From contig NZ_CP011868.1 of NCBI RefSeq assembly GCF_001294645.1, positions 5,394,001 through 5,458,000 on the forward strand: 64,000 nt of DNA, given 5' to 3'. The stretch is from Pseudonocardia sp. HH130629-09. Lineage in GTDB: Bacteria; Actinomycetota; Actinomycetes; Mycobacteriales; Pseudonocardiaceae. Under the pieces are notes generated by a model, which was given only the letters and a program-made list of their open reading frames with translations, had not been told where the DNA came from and searched no databases. Position 1 is the stretch's first letter. Every line of letters begins with the position of its first letter. Shown piece after piece: positions 42,821 through 51,274 of the stretch. The position numbers were made by a program, and so were the translations under genes.

Positions 42821-42985
42821 GAGCCTTTTTCAACCTGCCGTTCCGGCAGCTCAGGGGCCTGGTTGTGTGGGTGCAGACGCCGAGCTGGCGAGCCGGTGAC
42901 CTGTGCAGCTGTGGTCAGAGCAGTTGCGCTGCAACCTTCGCGATCTCCTGACGCAGAAGCTCGCTGGTCAGGTTGAAAAAGGCTC
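42821..42985 (+). repeat. MITE copy B (165 bp, uninterrupted)
   Basis: Perfect 17-bp terminal inverted repeats GAGCCTTTTTCAACCTG / CAGGTTGAAAAAGGCTC. The interior has a small hairpin (CTGCCG-TTC-CGGCAG) and no ORF. Flanks AAT and ACT differ, and the neighbours are parts of different genes, so this copy sits at a recombination joint. One base (GCTGGC for GCTAGC) differs from copies A and D. Confidence 0.92.
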
Positions 42986-43289
42986 ACTGGCTCGCGGTGC
43001 TGACCGAGATCAAGAACCGGGGCACCACCGATGTGTGTATCGCAGTCTGCGACGGGTTGACCGGGCTCGGCGAGGTGATCACCACCGTCTGGCCACAGAC
43101 CATTGTGCAGACCTGTGTGCTGCACCTGATCCGCAACAGCTTCCGCTACGCCAGCCGCAAGTACTGGGACCAGATAGCCAAGGACCTGCGCCCGATCTAC
43201 ACCGCCCCGACCGAGACCTGTCAACGGCGGGTTGGGAGTGACCCCGTAGCGACGGATTGGAACTGACCCCCGGCGTGGTGTGGTGATGG

Positions 43290-44141
43290 TCAGTCGTTGC
43301 TGGCGCGGTTGTGTTTGGCCAGGAGCTCGCGTCGGGCGCGGGTGCGGTAGGAGTCCCCGGACAGGGTCAGGACTTCGGCGTGGTGGACGAGGCGGTCGAT
43401 CATGGCTGCGGCGACGACGTCGTCGGAGAAGGTCTCGCCCCAGCGGCCGAAGGGCAGATTGCTGGTGACCATGACGCTGCCTTGTTCATAGCGGGAAGCG
43501 ATGAGCTGGAAGAACAGGTTCGCTGCGTCCTGGTCGAACGGGATGTAGCCGACCTCGTCGATGATGATCAGTTTGTAGCGGCGGATCTTCTTCAGCTCGG
43601 CCTCGAGCCGGCCGCTCTGGTGCGCGGCGGCGAGTCTGGTGATCCAGTTGCTGGCGGTGTCGAACAGGACCGAGTAGCCGGCGTGGGCGGCTTTGACGCC
43701 GAGCCCGATCGCGAGGTGGGTCTTCCCGATCCCGGGCGGGCCGAGCAGGATCACGTTCTCGCACTTGGCGACGAACGTGCTCGTGGCCAGGTGGGCCAGG
43801 ATGTCGCGGCGCAGCGAGGGCAGATGGTCGAGGTTGAAGTCCTCCAAGGTCTTGACCTGGGGGAAGTGCGCGGTGCGGATCCGCATGACCGTGCCCTTGG
43901 ACTCGCGGTCGGCGACCTGGCGCTGCAGCAGCGCGCCCAGATACTCCTCGTGCGACCAGTTCTCCTCACGGGCCTGGGCGGCAAGCTGTTCCCAGCTGGC
44001 CGCGATGGTCGGGGTCTTCAGGACCCGGGTCAGGTAGGCGATCATCGCCGGCAGTCCGTCGGGGACCGCGGCCAGCACCGGACCGGCCGGCCCCGAGCTC
44101 CCAGCGGGGTCGGTGGTGATCTTCGGTGGTGTGGTTGTCAT
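43290..44141 (-). CDS. istB: IS21 helper ATPase IstB
   Basis: A 283-residue AAA+ ATPase related to DnaC: Walker A LLGPPGIGKTH, Walker B LIIIDEVGYIPF, sensor MVTSNLPFGRW and the C-terminal GDSYRTRARRELL. ATG overlaps the istA stop (ATGA). Assists IstA in target binding. Intact. Confidence 0.95.
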   Translation of the reverse strand: MTTTPPKITTDPAGSSGPAGPVLAAVPDGLPAMIAYLTRVLKTPTIAASWEQLAAQAREENWSHEEYLGALLQRQVADRESKGTVMRIRTAHFPQVKTLEDFNLDHLPSLRRDILAHLATSTFVAKCENVILLGPPGIGKTHLAIGLGVKAAHAGYSVLFDTASNWITRLAAAHQSGRLEAELKKIRRYKLIIIDEVGYIPFDQDAANLFFQLIASRYEQGSVMVTSNLPFGRWGETFSDDVVAAAMIDRLVHHAEVLTLSGDSYRTRARRELLAKHNRASND

Positions 44142-45397
44142 GAGCTGCTCGCTTCCTCGGCAGTGGAGACGAAGTCGACACCGAACAGGGCGTCGTAGTC
44201 GGGCAGTGCGCGCAGGGTCACCGGGTGGCCGTCGAGGTGACGGCGTGCTGCGGCCTGTCGGGTGTTGCGGTCGTGGGCCAGGGCGCGGCGCATCGCCGCG
44301 GCGGTGTGCTGGTGCGCCGGGTCGGTGATCACCGCGTGGCGGGCCCAGCTGCGGTCGTGACGGGCGACGACCTGGCCGGCGCAGTAGACGACGACCTCGC
44401 GCGGTGAGGCGGCGACATCGACGAACCGGCCGATCATCTGCGGATCCACGGAGTAGTCGTTGGCATCGACGCGGACGTAGTAGTCCCGTGCCAGCCGGAT
44501 CCGCTGGGCCAGCCCGATCGGCGGGTCCAGCGGCGGCAGCGGAGTCATCGCCGCGTAGTCGTGGGCGAGCACGTCCACCGGGCGGCCGCCGATCGCTCGG
44601 ACGGTGCGGGTGTTGGCCCGGGCCAGCCAGTCGTCGATCTGGTGGTTGAAGTCGGCTGGGGAGGCGAAGCGACGTCCGGGCAGGAACGAGGTCTCGAAGT
44701 AGCCGTTGTTGCGTTCGACCAGCCCCTTGAACTCCGGATCCCGCGGTGGGGCAAGCCGGATCCGGGTGGCCAGAGTGCCGGCGAACGCAGCGGCCGGTGC
44801 CGAGACCCGCCCGGTCCCGCCGATCGCAGACTCCCGGTCCCAGACCAGCGTGCGGGTCACCCGCCCGACGTCGCTGATCAGCTGCCACATCCCGGACAGG
44901 ATGTCCCCGGCCTGGCGCGAGGGGATCATCGTCGCGGACAAGAACCGCGAGTAGCCCAGCGTCATCACCAGCACCGGTAGGACCCGTTCCTGGCCTGGGC
45001 CGACGGGGATCGTGGTCTCGGGGAACCACAGGTCGCACTGGGTGATCTCGCCCGGTGCGTAGGCGACCCGGTCGACCGGGTCGATCCCGACATACTCGGG
45101 GCGGATCTGGCGGATCCGGTCCTTGAGCACGGTCAGCGAGTGCTCCCACCCGATCCGCTCTGCGATCACCGTGGCCGGCATGCGTGGGAACTGCGCCAGC
45201 AATGCCCGCACCTGCGGCTCGACCGCATCCGCCAGCGATCCCCGCGGGCCCCGTTCCCGCTTCGGCGGGCCCGGCGCCCGCAACGCGGAGCGCACCGTGT
45301 TGCGGGCCACCCCCAGCCGGCGGGCGATCTCCTTGATCGGGACACCCTCGGCCCGATGCAGACGACGGATCTCGGCCCAGTCCTCCACCGACAACAC
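44138..45397 (-). CDS. istA: IS21 transposase IstA
   Basis: A 419-residue transposase: N-terminal HTH (VPIKEIARRLGVARNTVRSAL), DDE integrase core with CDLWFPE (first Asp), TLVWDRESAI (second Asp) and LVERNNGYFETSFLPG (Glu), then the Mu-like C-terminal domain. Coupled to istB. Intact. Confidence 0.95.
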   Translation of the reverse strand: MLSVEDWAEIRRLHRAEGVPIKEIARRLGVARNTVRSALRAPGPPKRERGPRGSLADAVEPQVRALLAQFPRMPATVIAERIGWEHSLTVLKDRIRQIRPEYVGIDPVDRVAYAPGEITQCDLWFPETTIPVGPGQERVLPVLVMTLGYSRFLSATMIPSRQAGDILSGMWQLISDVGRVTRTLVWDRESAIGGTGRVSAPAAAFAGTLATRIRLAPPRDPEFKGLVERNNGYFETSFLPGRRFASPADFNHQIDDWLARANTRTVRAIGGRPVDVLAHDYAAMTPLPPLDPPIGLAQRIRLARDYYVRVDANDYSVDPQMIGRFVDVAASPREVVVYCAGQVVARHDRSWARHAVITDPAHQHTAAAMRRALAHDRNTRQAAARRHLDGHPVTLRALPDYDALFGVDFVSTAEEASSS

Positions 45398-45594
45398 CCC
45401 CTCAGCGTCGTGCAGAGGGGGTCAATCCCAAGCCGACGCTAGGGGGTCAGTCTGAGCCCGTCGTCGACAAGACCGCCGCCGCGGCGCGGTTCGCCGAGTT
45501 CCGCGAGCGGTGGGGCGGGCAGTGAGCCTTTTTCAACCTGACCAGCGAGCTTCTGCGTCAGGAGATCGCGAAGGTTGCAGCGCAACTGCTCTGA

Positions 45595-47332
45595 CCCGAA
45601 TCCGCGAGTAGCGCTGGTGTCCGGACTGGGGAGATGGCGATAGGTGCCCGCTGACCTGCGATGATCGTGTTTGCGACGACACGACATTGCGGGTTGAGAG
45701 GACACCTATCAGGTGCGAACAGTACGCAAGCGACGCCCGCGGTGTGCGCGGGTGCGTCTCGGCGCGCCGGACGCGGCGCTGACCAGGTTCTCCGGGCTGG
45801 CCGCGGTGACCGAACTGATCGACCGGCTCGGGATCATCGACAAGCTCGACGCCGCGGTCGGGCCCATCAAGGACCGCGACCGCGGGTGCAGCGCCGGGCA
45901 GATGCTGGTCGGCATGTCGGCGGCGCAGCTGTGCGGGGAGGACTTCCTGGTCGGGCTGGACCGGCACCGCGCCGACACCGCCGGGCAGGCACTCACGCCG
46001 GTGCCGGGGTTGGCGTCCACGACCGCCGCCGGGCTCGCGCGCAAGTTCATCGAGGGGCAGTGGGCGGCGGTGGAGACCGGGCTCGGTGACGTGCACACCA
46101 CCGCGCTGGACCTGCTCGCCCAGGTCGACCCGGACCGGGCCGAGCAGCTGACGGCGGACGTGACGATCGATCTGGACACCACCGATGTCGAGGTTTACGG
46201 CCGGCTCAAGCAGGGCGTGGCGTTCAACCACCAAGGCCAGCGGGTCGCCCGCCCGCACGTCGCGACCTGGGCCGACACCGCGGTGGTGCTGGCCGCTGAC
46301 CTCGGTTCGGGCCGGGATGACCCCCGCGCCACCAGCGCCGAGCTGTTCTACCGGGCGCTGGCCGCGCTCCCCGCGCAGGCGCGGGCGGGGCGAGTCCGCG
46401 TGCGTGCGGACGCGGGCTACTTCGCCGGGCAGCTCGCCCGCGCAGCCCTGTTCGTCGGCGTGGAGTTCGCCATCGGCGCCCGACGCATCGCGCCGCTGTG
46501 GCGCATCCTCGACGGCGTCGCGGCCGACGGGTGGACCGACGCGATCGACATGACCGGCGCGCAGGTCGCGGTGGCCGACTATTGCCCGAACTGGTGGCCC
46601 GCAGCGACCCAGCTGCTGATCCGTCGGGTCCGGCTCGACCTGGACCACGGCCAGGTCTCCGGTGACCCGCGAGCGCGGCGCCGACGCACCCTGCACCCCG
46701 CCCAGCGGGCGCTCCCGCTCGACGACCTCGCTACGGTGGCCAAGGTCGACGGGGTGTTCGCCTACTCGTTCATCGTGACCAACCTCGACGTCTCCACACC
46801 TGCCGCAGCCGCGCAGGCCGAGTACTGGTACCGCCACCGCACGAAGGTGGAGAACCTGTTCCGCGACACCAAGCACGGCGCCGCGCTGCGCCACCTCCCC
46901 TCCGGACACCTCGCGGTGAACCGAGCCTGGATGTGGGGCGCACTCCTGGCCGCCACCACCAGCGGGTGGCTGCACCACCTCACCGCCCGCACCCGCGACG
47001 GGCGCCTGGTCGGGCACGGCGTCCGCGGCGGCCAGGCCATGATCGCCACCCTGCGCCGGCGGCTGATCACCATCCCCGCCCGCCTCGTGCGCCACGCCCG
47101 CGGCCTCACCCTGCGCCTACCACCCGGCGAGCACCTACTCGCCGAGGTCCTCGCCCGCGTCCGCGCCCTGCCCGCTCCGTCCTGACCCGGCCGCACCGGC
47201 CCCGACCAGCACAGGAACCCGCCACCCGAGGCGACACTCGGGCCGCCCGCTTGCCCACCACCCAACTCCCGACCCAAGCAACATCAACTTTGGCCGACCA
47301 AGATCAGCTCATAGCCTACTCGCGGATTCGGG
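45595..47332. mobile_element. Second IS1380-family element (type b)
   Basis: 1738 bp with perfect ends CCCGAATCCGCGAGTAG / CTACTCGCGGATTCGGG. Flanked by TCTGA on both sides (45590-45594, 47333-47337), a 5-bp target duplication inside MITE C. Confidence 0.92.
45713..47185 (+). CDS. IS1380-family transposase type b
   Basis: A 490-residue transposase distinct from the copy at 9550: first Asp in VTIDLDTTDVEVYGR, second in VRVRADAGYFAGQL, and YRHRTKVENLFRDTKHG carrying the IS1380/IS4-type Y-x-R-x-K-x-E motif. C-terminus LAVNRAWMWGALLAATT. GTG 45713. Intact. Confidence 0.93.
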   Translation: MRTVRKRRPRCARVRLGAPDAALTRFSGLAAVTELIDRLGIIDKLDAAVGPIKDRDRGCSAGQMLVGMSAAQLCGEDFLVGLDRHRADTAGQALTPVPGLASTTAAGLARKFIEGQWAAVETGLGDVHTTALDLLAQVDPDRAEQLTADVTIDLDTTDVEVYGRLKQGVAFNHQGQRVARPHVATWADTAVVLAADLGSGRDDPRATSAELFYRALAALPAQARAGRVRVRADAGYFAGQLARAALFVGVEFAIGARRIAPLWRILDGVAADGWTDAIDMTGAQVAVADYCPNWWPAATQLLIRRVRLDLDHGQVSGDPRARRRRTLHPAQRALPLDDLATVAKVDGVFAYSFIVTNLDVSTPAAAAQAEYWYRHRTKVENLFRDTKHGAALRHLPSGHLAVNRAWMWGALLAATTSGWLHHLTARTRDGRLVGHGVRGGQAMIATLRRRLITIPARLVRHARGLTLRLPPGEHLLAEVLARVRALPAPS

Positions 47333-47434
47333 TCTGACCACAGCTGCACAGGTCACCGGCTCGCTAGCTCGGCGTCTGCACCCACACAACCAGGCCCCTG
47401 AGCTGCCGGAACGGCAGGTTGAAAAGGGCTCAGT

Positions 47435-48421
47435 GAGCCTTTCCCAGTAGTGGGGAGCGGCTGGCGGCGACACGCCGGGGGCGTGGAGGTGCTCAACGAG
47501 GGTGCGGGACCCCGGTAGAAGAGATCGGTCCGCTCAAAGATCGACTCACCACCGAGGTCCCGCGTGCCCGATCCTGTCACCTACACCGCCGTGCTCCCGA
47601 TCGGGGAGCCCACCGCGTCCATGTTGTCGCGGCTGTTGGCCGAGGAACGCCTCCGGCGCGGGACCCGGCGCGGGCGTCGGGCGCTGGACTGTGACCGCCA
47701 CGCGGTGCTGGTGCTGCGCTGGTTCCTCGACGCGACCCGGGTCGCCCAGCTCGCCGCCGACAACCAGCTGAGCCTGTCGAGTACCTACCGCTACCTGCAC
47801 GAAGGTATCGACGTTCTGGCCGCCGCCGCGCCTGGACTGCCCGGCGCGCTGCTCGCGGCCCGCACCGCCGGGCACACCCACGTTCACCTCGACGGCACCG
47901 TGATCCACACTGACCGCTCCCGCACTCCCGGACCGACCCCGGGAGTGGATCTGTGGTGGTCGGGCAAGCACCACGTCCACGGCGGGAACGTTCAGGTCCT
48001 CACCGCGCCTGACGGGTGGCCGTTGTGGACCTCCCCGGTGCGCCCGGGCCGCGAGCACGACACCACCTGCGCCCGCGGCCACCCCGGCCTGCTCGACGCG
48101 ATCGAGGACTGGACCGACGACACCCACGTCGTGCTCGCCGACCTCGGCTACGACGGTGAGAACACCCGCCTGACCTGCCCGTTCAAGACCCCCACCGGCG
48201 GCGGACTGTCGGTGGACAAACGCACCGTCAACACGCTGCACTCCGCCGTCAGGGCTGTGGCCGAACGCGGGAACTCCCTGCTCAAGACCACCTTCAAGGC
48301 GCTACGCCGGGTCAGCTTCTGCCCCTGGCGGATCGGCGCGATCACCGCCGCCGCGCTCGTCCTGCTCCACGTCGAGCACGACCGAACCACATGATCAACC
48401 AGCACCTACTGGGAAAGGCTC
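47435..48421. mobile_element. IS5-family, ISL2-group element
   Basis: 987 bp with ends GAGCCTTTCCCAGTAG and (reverse) GAGCCTTTCCCAGTAG, flanked by AGT on both sides (47432-47434, 48422-48424). The first eight terminal bases and the AGT target are shared with the MITE, making this family the likely source of MITE mobility. Inserted exactly at the edge of MITE C. Confidence 0.92.
47564..48394 (+). CDS. IS5-family (ISL2 group) transposase
   Basis: A 276-residue DDE-4-type transposase: HTH region QLAADNQLSLSSTYRYLHEG, HVHLDGTVIHTDR (first Asp), VVLADLGYDGEN (second Asp), and VNTLHSAVRAVAERGNSLLK with the Glu. Frame intact. Possible trans-acting enzyme for the 165-bp MITE. Confidence 0.93.
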   Translation: MPDPVTYTAVLPIGEPTASMLSRLLAEERLRRGTRRGRRALDCDRHAVLVLRWFLDATRVAQLAADNQLSLSSTYRYLHEGIDVLAAAAPGLPGALLAARTAGHTHVHLDGTVIHTDRSRTPGPTPGVDLWWSGKHHVHGGNVQVLTAPDGWPLWTSPVRPGREHDTTCARGHPGLLDAIEDWTDDTHVVLADLGYDGENTRLTCPFKTPTGGGLSVDKRTVNTLHSAVRAVAERGNSLLKTTFKALRRVSFCPWRIGAITAAALVLLHVEHDRTT

Positions 48422-48558
48422 AGTATCCAGCGGTCTTGGACTCAAGGTCATCGCGCTCTGGAACAACGCCTGGTCAGAGTTCGTGCCCTTCCTCGACTAC
48501 GACGTGGAGATCCGCAAGGTCATCTGCAGCACGAACGCGATCGAGTCCTTGAACGCGG

Positions 48559-48783
48559 GTGGTCCGCGACGACAATCCGCGGTTTCACCGCCTGCTGCGC
48601 GAGTTCGAAAGGCTCACCGGCGTCCCGATCCTGCTGAACACGTCGTTCAACCTGGCGGGCGAACCGATCGTGTTTACTCCGATCGACGCGGTGCGCACGC
48701 TGCACGCGTCCGGAATGGACATGCTGGTCGTGGAAGACTTCGTCGTCCGAAAGAAGACACCTCCGGAACAGCGCCGACCATGA
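48559..48783 (+). pseudogene. C-terminal fragment of a NodU/CmcH-type carbamoyltransferase
   Basis: The 74-residue frame NPRFHRLLREFERLTG, PILLNTSFNLAGEPIV and TPIDAVRTLHASGMDML is the extreme C-terminus of O-carbamoyltransferases of antibiotic and nodulation-factor pathways. The ~450 upstream residues are replaced by the IS256 type b remnant, so it is not functional. It marks the downstream genes as remains of a specialised-metabolism locus. Confidence 0.75.
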
Positions 48784-48802
48784 TCGTGATAGGGTTTCCG
48801 TC

Positions 48803-49282
48803 ATGTTGCGAGTCCTGATCACAGGAATGTCTGGAACGGGGAAGACATCCGCTCTCGAGATGCTCGGGGAGCGAGGCCACCGGATCGTCGACACCGACAC
48901 CGACGAATGGAGTAGGTGGACGACCGACCGAGACGGGTCAAGCGACTGGATCTGGCGTGAGGACGCGATGACCGAGTTGCTGACCGGGCACACGGAGGGC
49001 AAACTGTTTGTCTCCGGATGCAAAACGAACCAGGTGAACTTCTACCACCTGTTCGAACACATCGCCCTTCTGAGCGCGCCCGTCGAGATCATGCTGGAAC
49101 GCATCACAAGCCGATCGAACAATCCGTACGGAAAGAGCGCCGAGGAGCGCGAGGCGATCATCGAGAACCATGCGTTCGTCGAGCCACTGTTGCGCCGGAG
49201 CGCCACTGTCGAGATCGACACGTCCACCGCCCTGGACGAGGTGGTGCGACGGCTGGACGACCTGGCCGCACCGCGCTCCTGA
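48803..49282 (+). CDS. Small P-loop kinase-like protein
   Basis: A 159-residue protein with Walker A GMSGTGKTS (8-16), then HRIVDTDTDEW and LFVSGCKTNQVNFY. It ends with helical ADDE/EAIIENHAFVEPLL. The fold order resembles shikimate/gluconate-kinase-type small-molecule kinases (AAA_18). ATG 48803, 19 bp after the carbamoyltransferase fragment, with moderate GC drop relative to the chromosome. Substrate unknown; probably part of the same acquired gene set. Confidence 0.7.
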   Translation: MLRVLITGMSGTGKTSALEMLGERGHRIVDTDTDEWSRWTTDRDGSSDWIWREDAMTELLTGHTEGKLFVSGCKTNQVNFYHLFEHIALLSAPVEIMLERITSRSNNPYGKSAEEREAIIENHAFVEPLLRRSATVEIDTSTALDEVVRRLDDLAAPRS

Positions 49283-49317
49283 TCCTCGCCAAGCGGCCAC
49301 GAACCGAGGGGACCACG

Positions 49318-50037
49318 ATGCCCGGAGCTGCGGAACGAGCTGCGGTGCCGATGCCGGCCGAGGCCGCGCGTTTGCTGGGTGGGTTCGCCGTCGACGGTGT
49401 CATGGACGGGCTTGTCATGGACCAGCTCGGCGTCGTGCCGCAAGGCTCACGGAACCCCCGTCTGGGAGCCGTGCTGGACGCGATTCCCGCGCCGGTGCAC
49501 GACGTGCGGATCCTGACCGTGTCGCCGGGGAGCTCCGGGGTCGAGTGCCGGGAGACAGCGCGCGGCCCGCGTTCCGGGATCGCCCGGATGCACATGCCGA
49601 TCGCGACCGATCCGGGCGCGGTGCTCGACCTCGATGGCATCCCACACTCGTGGCAGCCGGGCGAGCTCTGGTTCGGGGACTTCGGCCGCCTGCACCGGTT
49701 CCGCAACCGGGGCACGCGTCACCTGGTCCACCTGGTGATCGACGCGCTCGTCGTACCGGAGCTGACCGGCCTGTTCCCCCCGGAATGGCGGCCGTACTTC
49801 GACGGCGGGGACGTGCTGGTCAACCGGCGTGGCGCGCTCGGCGGCGTCGGCTGCAGTCGTCCTGGCGATCATGGCGCCGAGGCTCCACTCGGCCGCCTCG
49901 AATGCCAGCCCGTCATCGGCCGACCAGGCTCCGAGGTCGAGGGCAGCAAGGCTGACGGCCCCGGTCGGGCCCTTCCGGCGGGTCCGGTGTCGTTGTCATG
50001 GTCAGAGCTCTCCCATCGCTGTGCCGACGCCAGCTGA
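49318..50037 (+). CDS. Aspartyl/asparaginyl beta-hydroxylase-domain protein
   Basis: A 239-residue protein, ATG 49318, 35 bp after the kinase. Residues 60-150 match Asp/Asn hydroxylase (2-oxoglutarate/Fe(II)) proteins: ARMHMPIATDPGAVLDLDG with H92, WQPGELWFGDFGRLHRF with H126, and HLVHLVIDAL with H138. After about residue 178 the sequence becomes low-complexity and unlike the family, so the native C-terminus may have been replaced at a junction. Hydroxylates a free or carrier-bound amino acid or peptide by family; target unknown. Confidence 0.7.
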   Translation: MPGAAERAAVPMPAEAARLLGGFAVDGVMDGLVMDQLGVVPQGSRNPRLGAVLDAIPAPVHDVRILTVSPGSSGVECRETARGPRSGIARMHMPIATDPGAVLDLDGIPHSWQPGELWFGDFGRLHRFRNRGTRHLVHLVIDALVVPELTGLFPPEWRPYFDGGDVLVNRRGALGGVGCSRPGDHGAEAPLGRLECQPVIGRPGSEVEGSKADGPGRALPAGPVSLSWSELSHRCADAS

Positions 50038-50108
50038 TCGAGTCGACCGCCGCGACGGACGGGGTCGGGGGCAACTGGTCTGTCCGCTCCGCGCTGGGGA
50101 ATCTGTGT

Positions 50109-50519
50109 CTACCGGATGGGTACGACGGTCACGCCCAGATCCAGTCCGGTCCACGCGATGTCAGCGGTGATCGCGGGGCCCGACAGGCGGGCGGCCAGGG
50201 CCAGGCAGCAGCGGTCACCCAGGGACAGTCCGGCCGTGCGGGTGGCCGGCCATAGCTTGGCCGCGATGATCGCGTCGGCCGCGTCGAGCGGCTCGATCCG
50301 GATCCCCAGGGTGCGCAGCCGAGTCACTGCACGGTCGGCGTCGACGCCGTGCTGGCCGAGCTTCTGATGAACCTCGGCGAGGTTGACCGCGGACAGCACT
50401 GCGGTGTCGAGATACTCGTCGACGACCTCGGCACCGGGCTCGGTGCGGAGCCAGGCCAGAACCGCGGAGGCGTCCAGGACAGCGGGGCCGGAGCGACCAG
50501 CAGCAACGCCCGCGCTCAT
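50109..50519 (-). CDS. vapC: PIN-domain ribonuclease toxin VapC
   Basis: A 136-residue toxin with the complete acidic set: VLDASAVLAWL (Asp near 16), NLAEV (Glu), SLGDRCCLALA (Asp) and TADIAW (Asp). Start overlaps the antitoxin stop (ATGA). Cleaves RNA when freed from the antitoxin. It is an intact passenger in the IS block. Confidence 0.9.
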   Translation of the reverse strand: MSAGVAAGRSGPAVLDASAVLAWLRTEPGAEVVDEYLDTAVLSAVNLAEVHQKLGQHGVDADRAVTRLRTLGIRIEPLDAADAIIAAKLWPATRTAGLSLGDRCCLALAARLSGPAITADIAWTGLDLGVTVVPIR

Positions 50520-50800
50520 CGCGCGTCCTCGGTGGCCGCCTCGGCGCGCCGCTCGGCGAGCAGCTCATCGGTCACCGACTCCGTCGGGTCGCCCTGCCAG
50601 GACTCGGCAATCTCCCGACGCATCCGCGAGACCAGTTGGGCGCGGGACTCCATCACCACCCGGCCGTCCTCGACTGACAGTAGCAACGTGGATCCGGCAG
50701 CCAGACCCAGATCCCGACGGACCTGTGCAGGGATCAGGACCCGGCCGTCCCGATTGACGACAACCTCAACCCGGTCCGACCCACCAGCCTGTCCTGTCAT
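50516..50800 (-). CDS. vapB: AbrB/MazE-type antitoxin VapB
   Basis: A 94-residue antitoxin with a swapped-hairpin AbrB domain at 9-50 (VEVVVNRDGRVLIPAQVRRDLGL is the core, GSTLLLSVEDGRVV follows) and an acidic/basic C-terminal tail for toxin binding. ATG 50800 begins the domain; the upstream frame is unconvincing. Autoregulated from the region above 50800, where TGATAG and CTATCA halves occur. Confidence 0.88.
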   Translation of the reverse strand: MTGQAGGSDRVEVVVNRDGRVLIPAQVRRDLGLAAGSTLLLSVEDGRVVMESRAQLVSRMRREIAESWQGDPTESVTDELLAERRAEAATEDAR

Positions 50801-50929
50801 GGCCGCATGATAGCTGACTGAACTACGCCACACTGACAAGGCAAGCGACTATCAGTCAGAAATGGGGTTCCGACGGTTGTCCGAACGCTCAACGAAACGA
50901 AACGAAACAAATGCAATGCTTAGCGGGAT

Positions 50930-51274
50930 CATGCGGTCGCCTGGTTCGCCTGCCGCGGTGTCACGGTCAAACGCGTGCTCAGCGACAACTGCGGCTGCTA
51001 CAAGTCTCATCTCTGGCGCGACACGTGTGCCGAGCTGGGCATCACCCCGAAAAAGACACGGCCCTACCGGCCGCAGACGAACGGGAAGATCGAGCGCTTC
51101 CACAGGACCCTGGCCGAGGGCTGGGCCTTCAAGAAGTTCTACAACTCCGAGTCAGCCCGACTCGCGGCTCTGCCAGCATGGGTCCACGACTACAACCACC
51201 ACAGGCCCCACTTGGCAATCGGAAAGGCCACACCCATCACCAGGTTGAACAACCTGGCTGGGCATCACACCTAG
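50930..51274 (+). pseudogene. IS481-family transposase remnant (C-terminal)
   Basis: Frame AVAWFACRGVTVKRVLSDNCG, KKTRPYRPQTNGKIERFHRT, LPAWVHDYNHHRPHLA and RLNNLAGHHT up to a stop in CTAG (51271-51274). Holds the second Asp and the Glu of the DDE domain; the N-terminus is gone. A different IS481 member from that at 39.7 kb. Followed directly by IS1380 copy 2. Confidence 0.85.

Larger units (their letters stand above)
43239..45449. mobile_element. IS21-family element
   Basis: About 2.2 kb. Ends TGACCCCGTAGCGACGG and (reverse) TGACCCCCTAGCGTCGG, each followed by a second internal TGACCCCC repeat, the multiple-repeat end structure of IS21. Carries istA and istB. Exact outer limits and target duplication are uncertain; about 20 bp on the left are unexplained. 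Confidence 0.8.
45524..47431 (-). repeat. MITE copy C (165 bp, inverted), split by an IS1380-family element
   Basis: Parts 45524-45594 (71 bp) and 47338-47431 (94 bp) total 165 bp and are in the opposite orientation to copies A, B and D. The right terminal repeat has one mismatch (AAAAGGG). It is flanked by AGT on both sides (45521-45523, 47432-47434), defining a 3-bp target duplication. Confidence 0.9.
42986..48557 (+). pseudogene. IS256-family transposase type b, dismembered by nested insertions
   Basis: Three pieces of one transposase lie in order: 42986-43218 (HWLAVLTEIKNRG, CIAVCDGLTGLGE, YTAPTE), 45450-45520 (VVDKTAAAARFAEFRERWGG) and 48422-48557 (QYPAV, NNAWSEFVPFLDYDVEIRK, STNAIESLNA). 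IS21 separates the first two; MITE C and the ISL2 element separate the last two. Deleting those insertions with one AGT rejoins ...WGG-QYPAV in frame. The N-terminus and the last ~60 residues are missing. Confidence 0.8.

Noticed and set aside
49840..50030. Minus-strand gene fragment (ALDLGAWSADDGLAFEAAEW) opposite the hydroxylase tail
   Set aside because: The stretch looks protein-like, but its frame is interrupted near the only good ATG and no homology can be asserted by eye; it may explain the odd hydroxylase C-terminus but is too weak to annotate.
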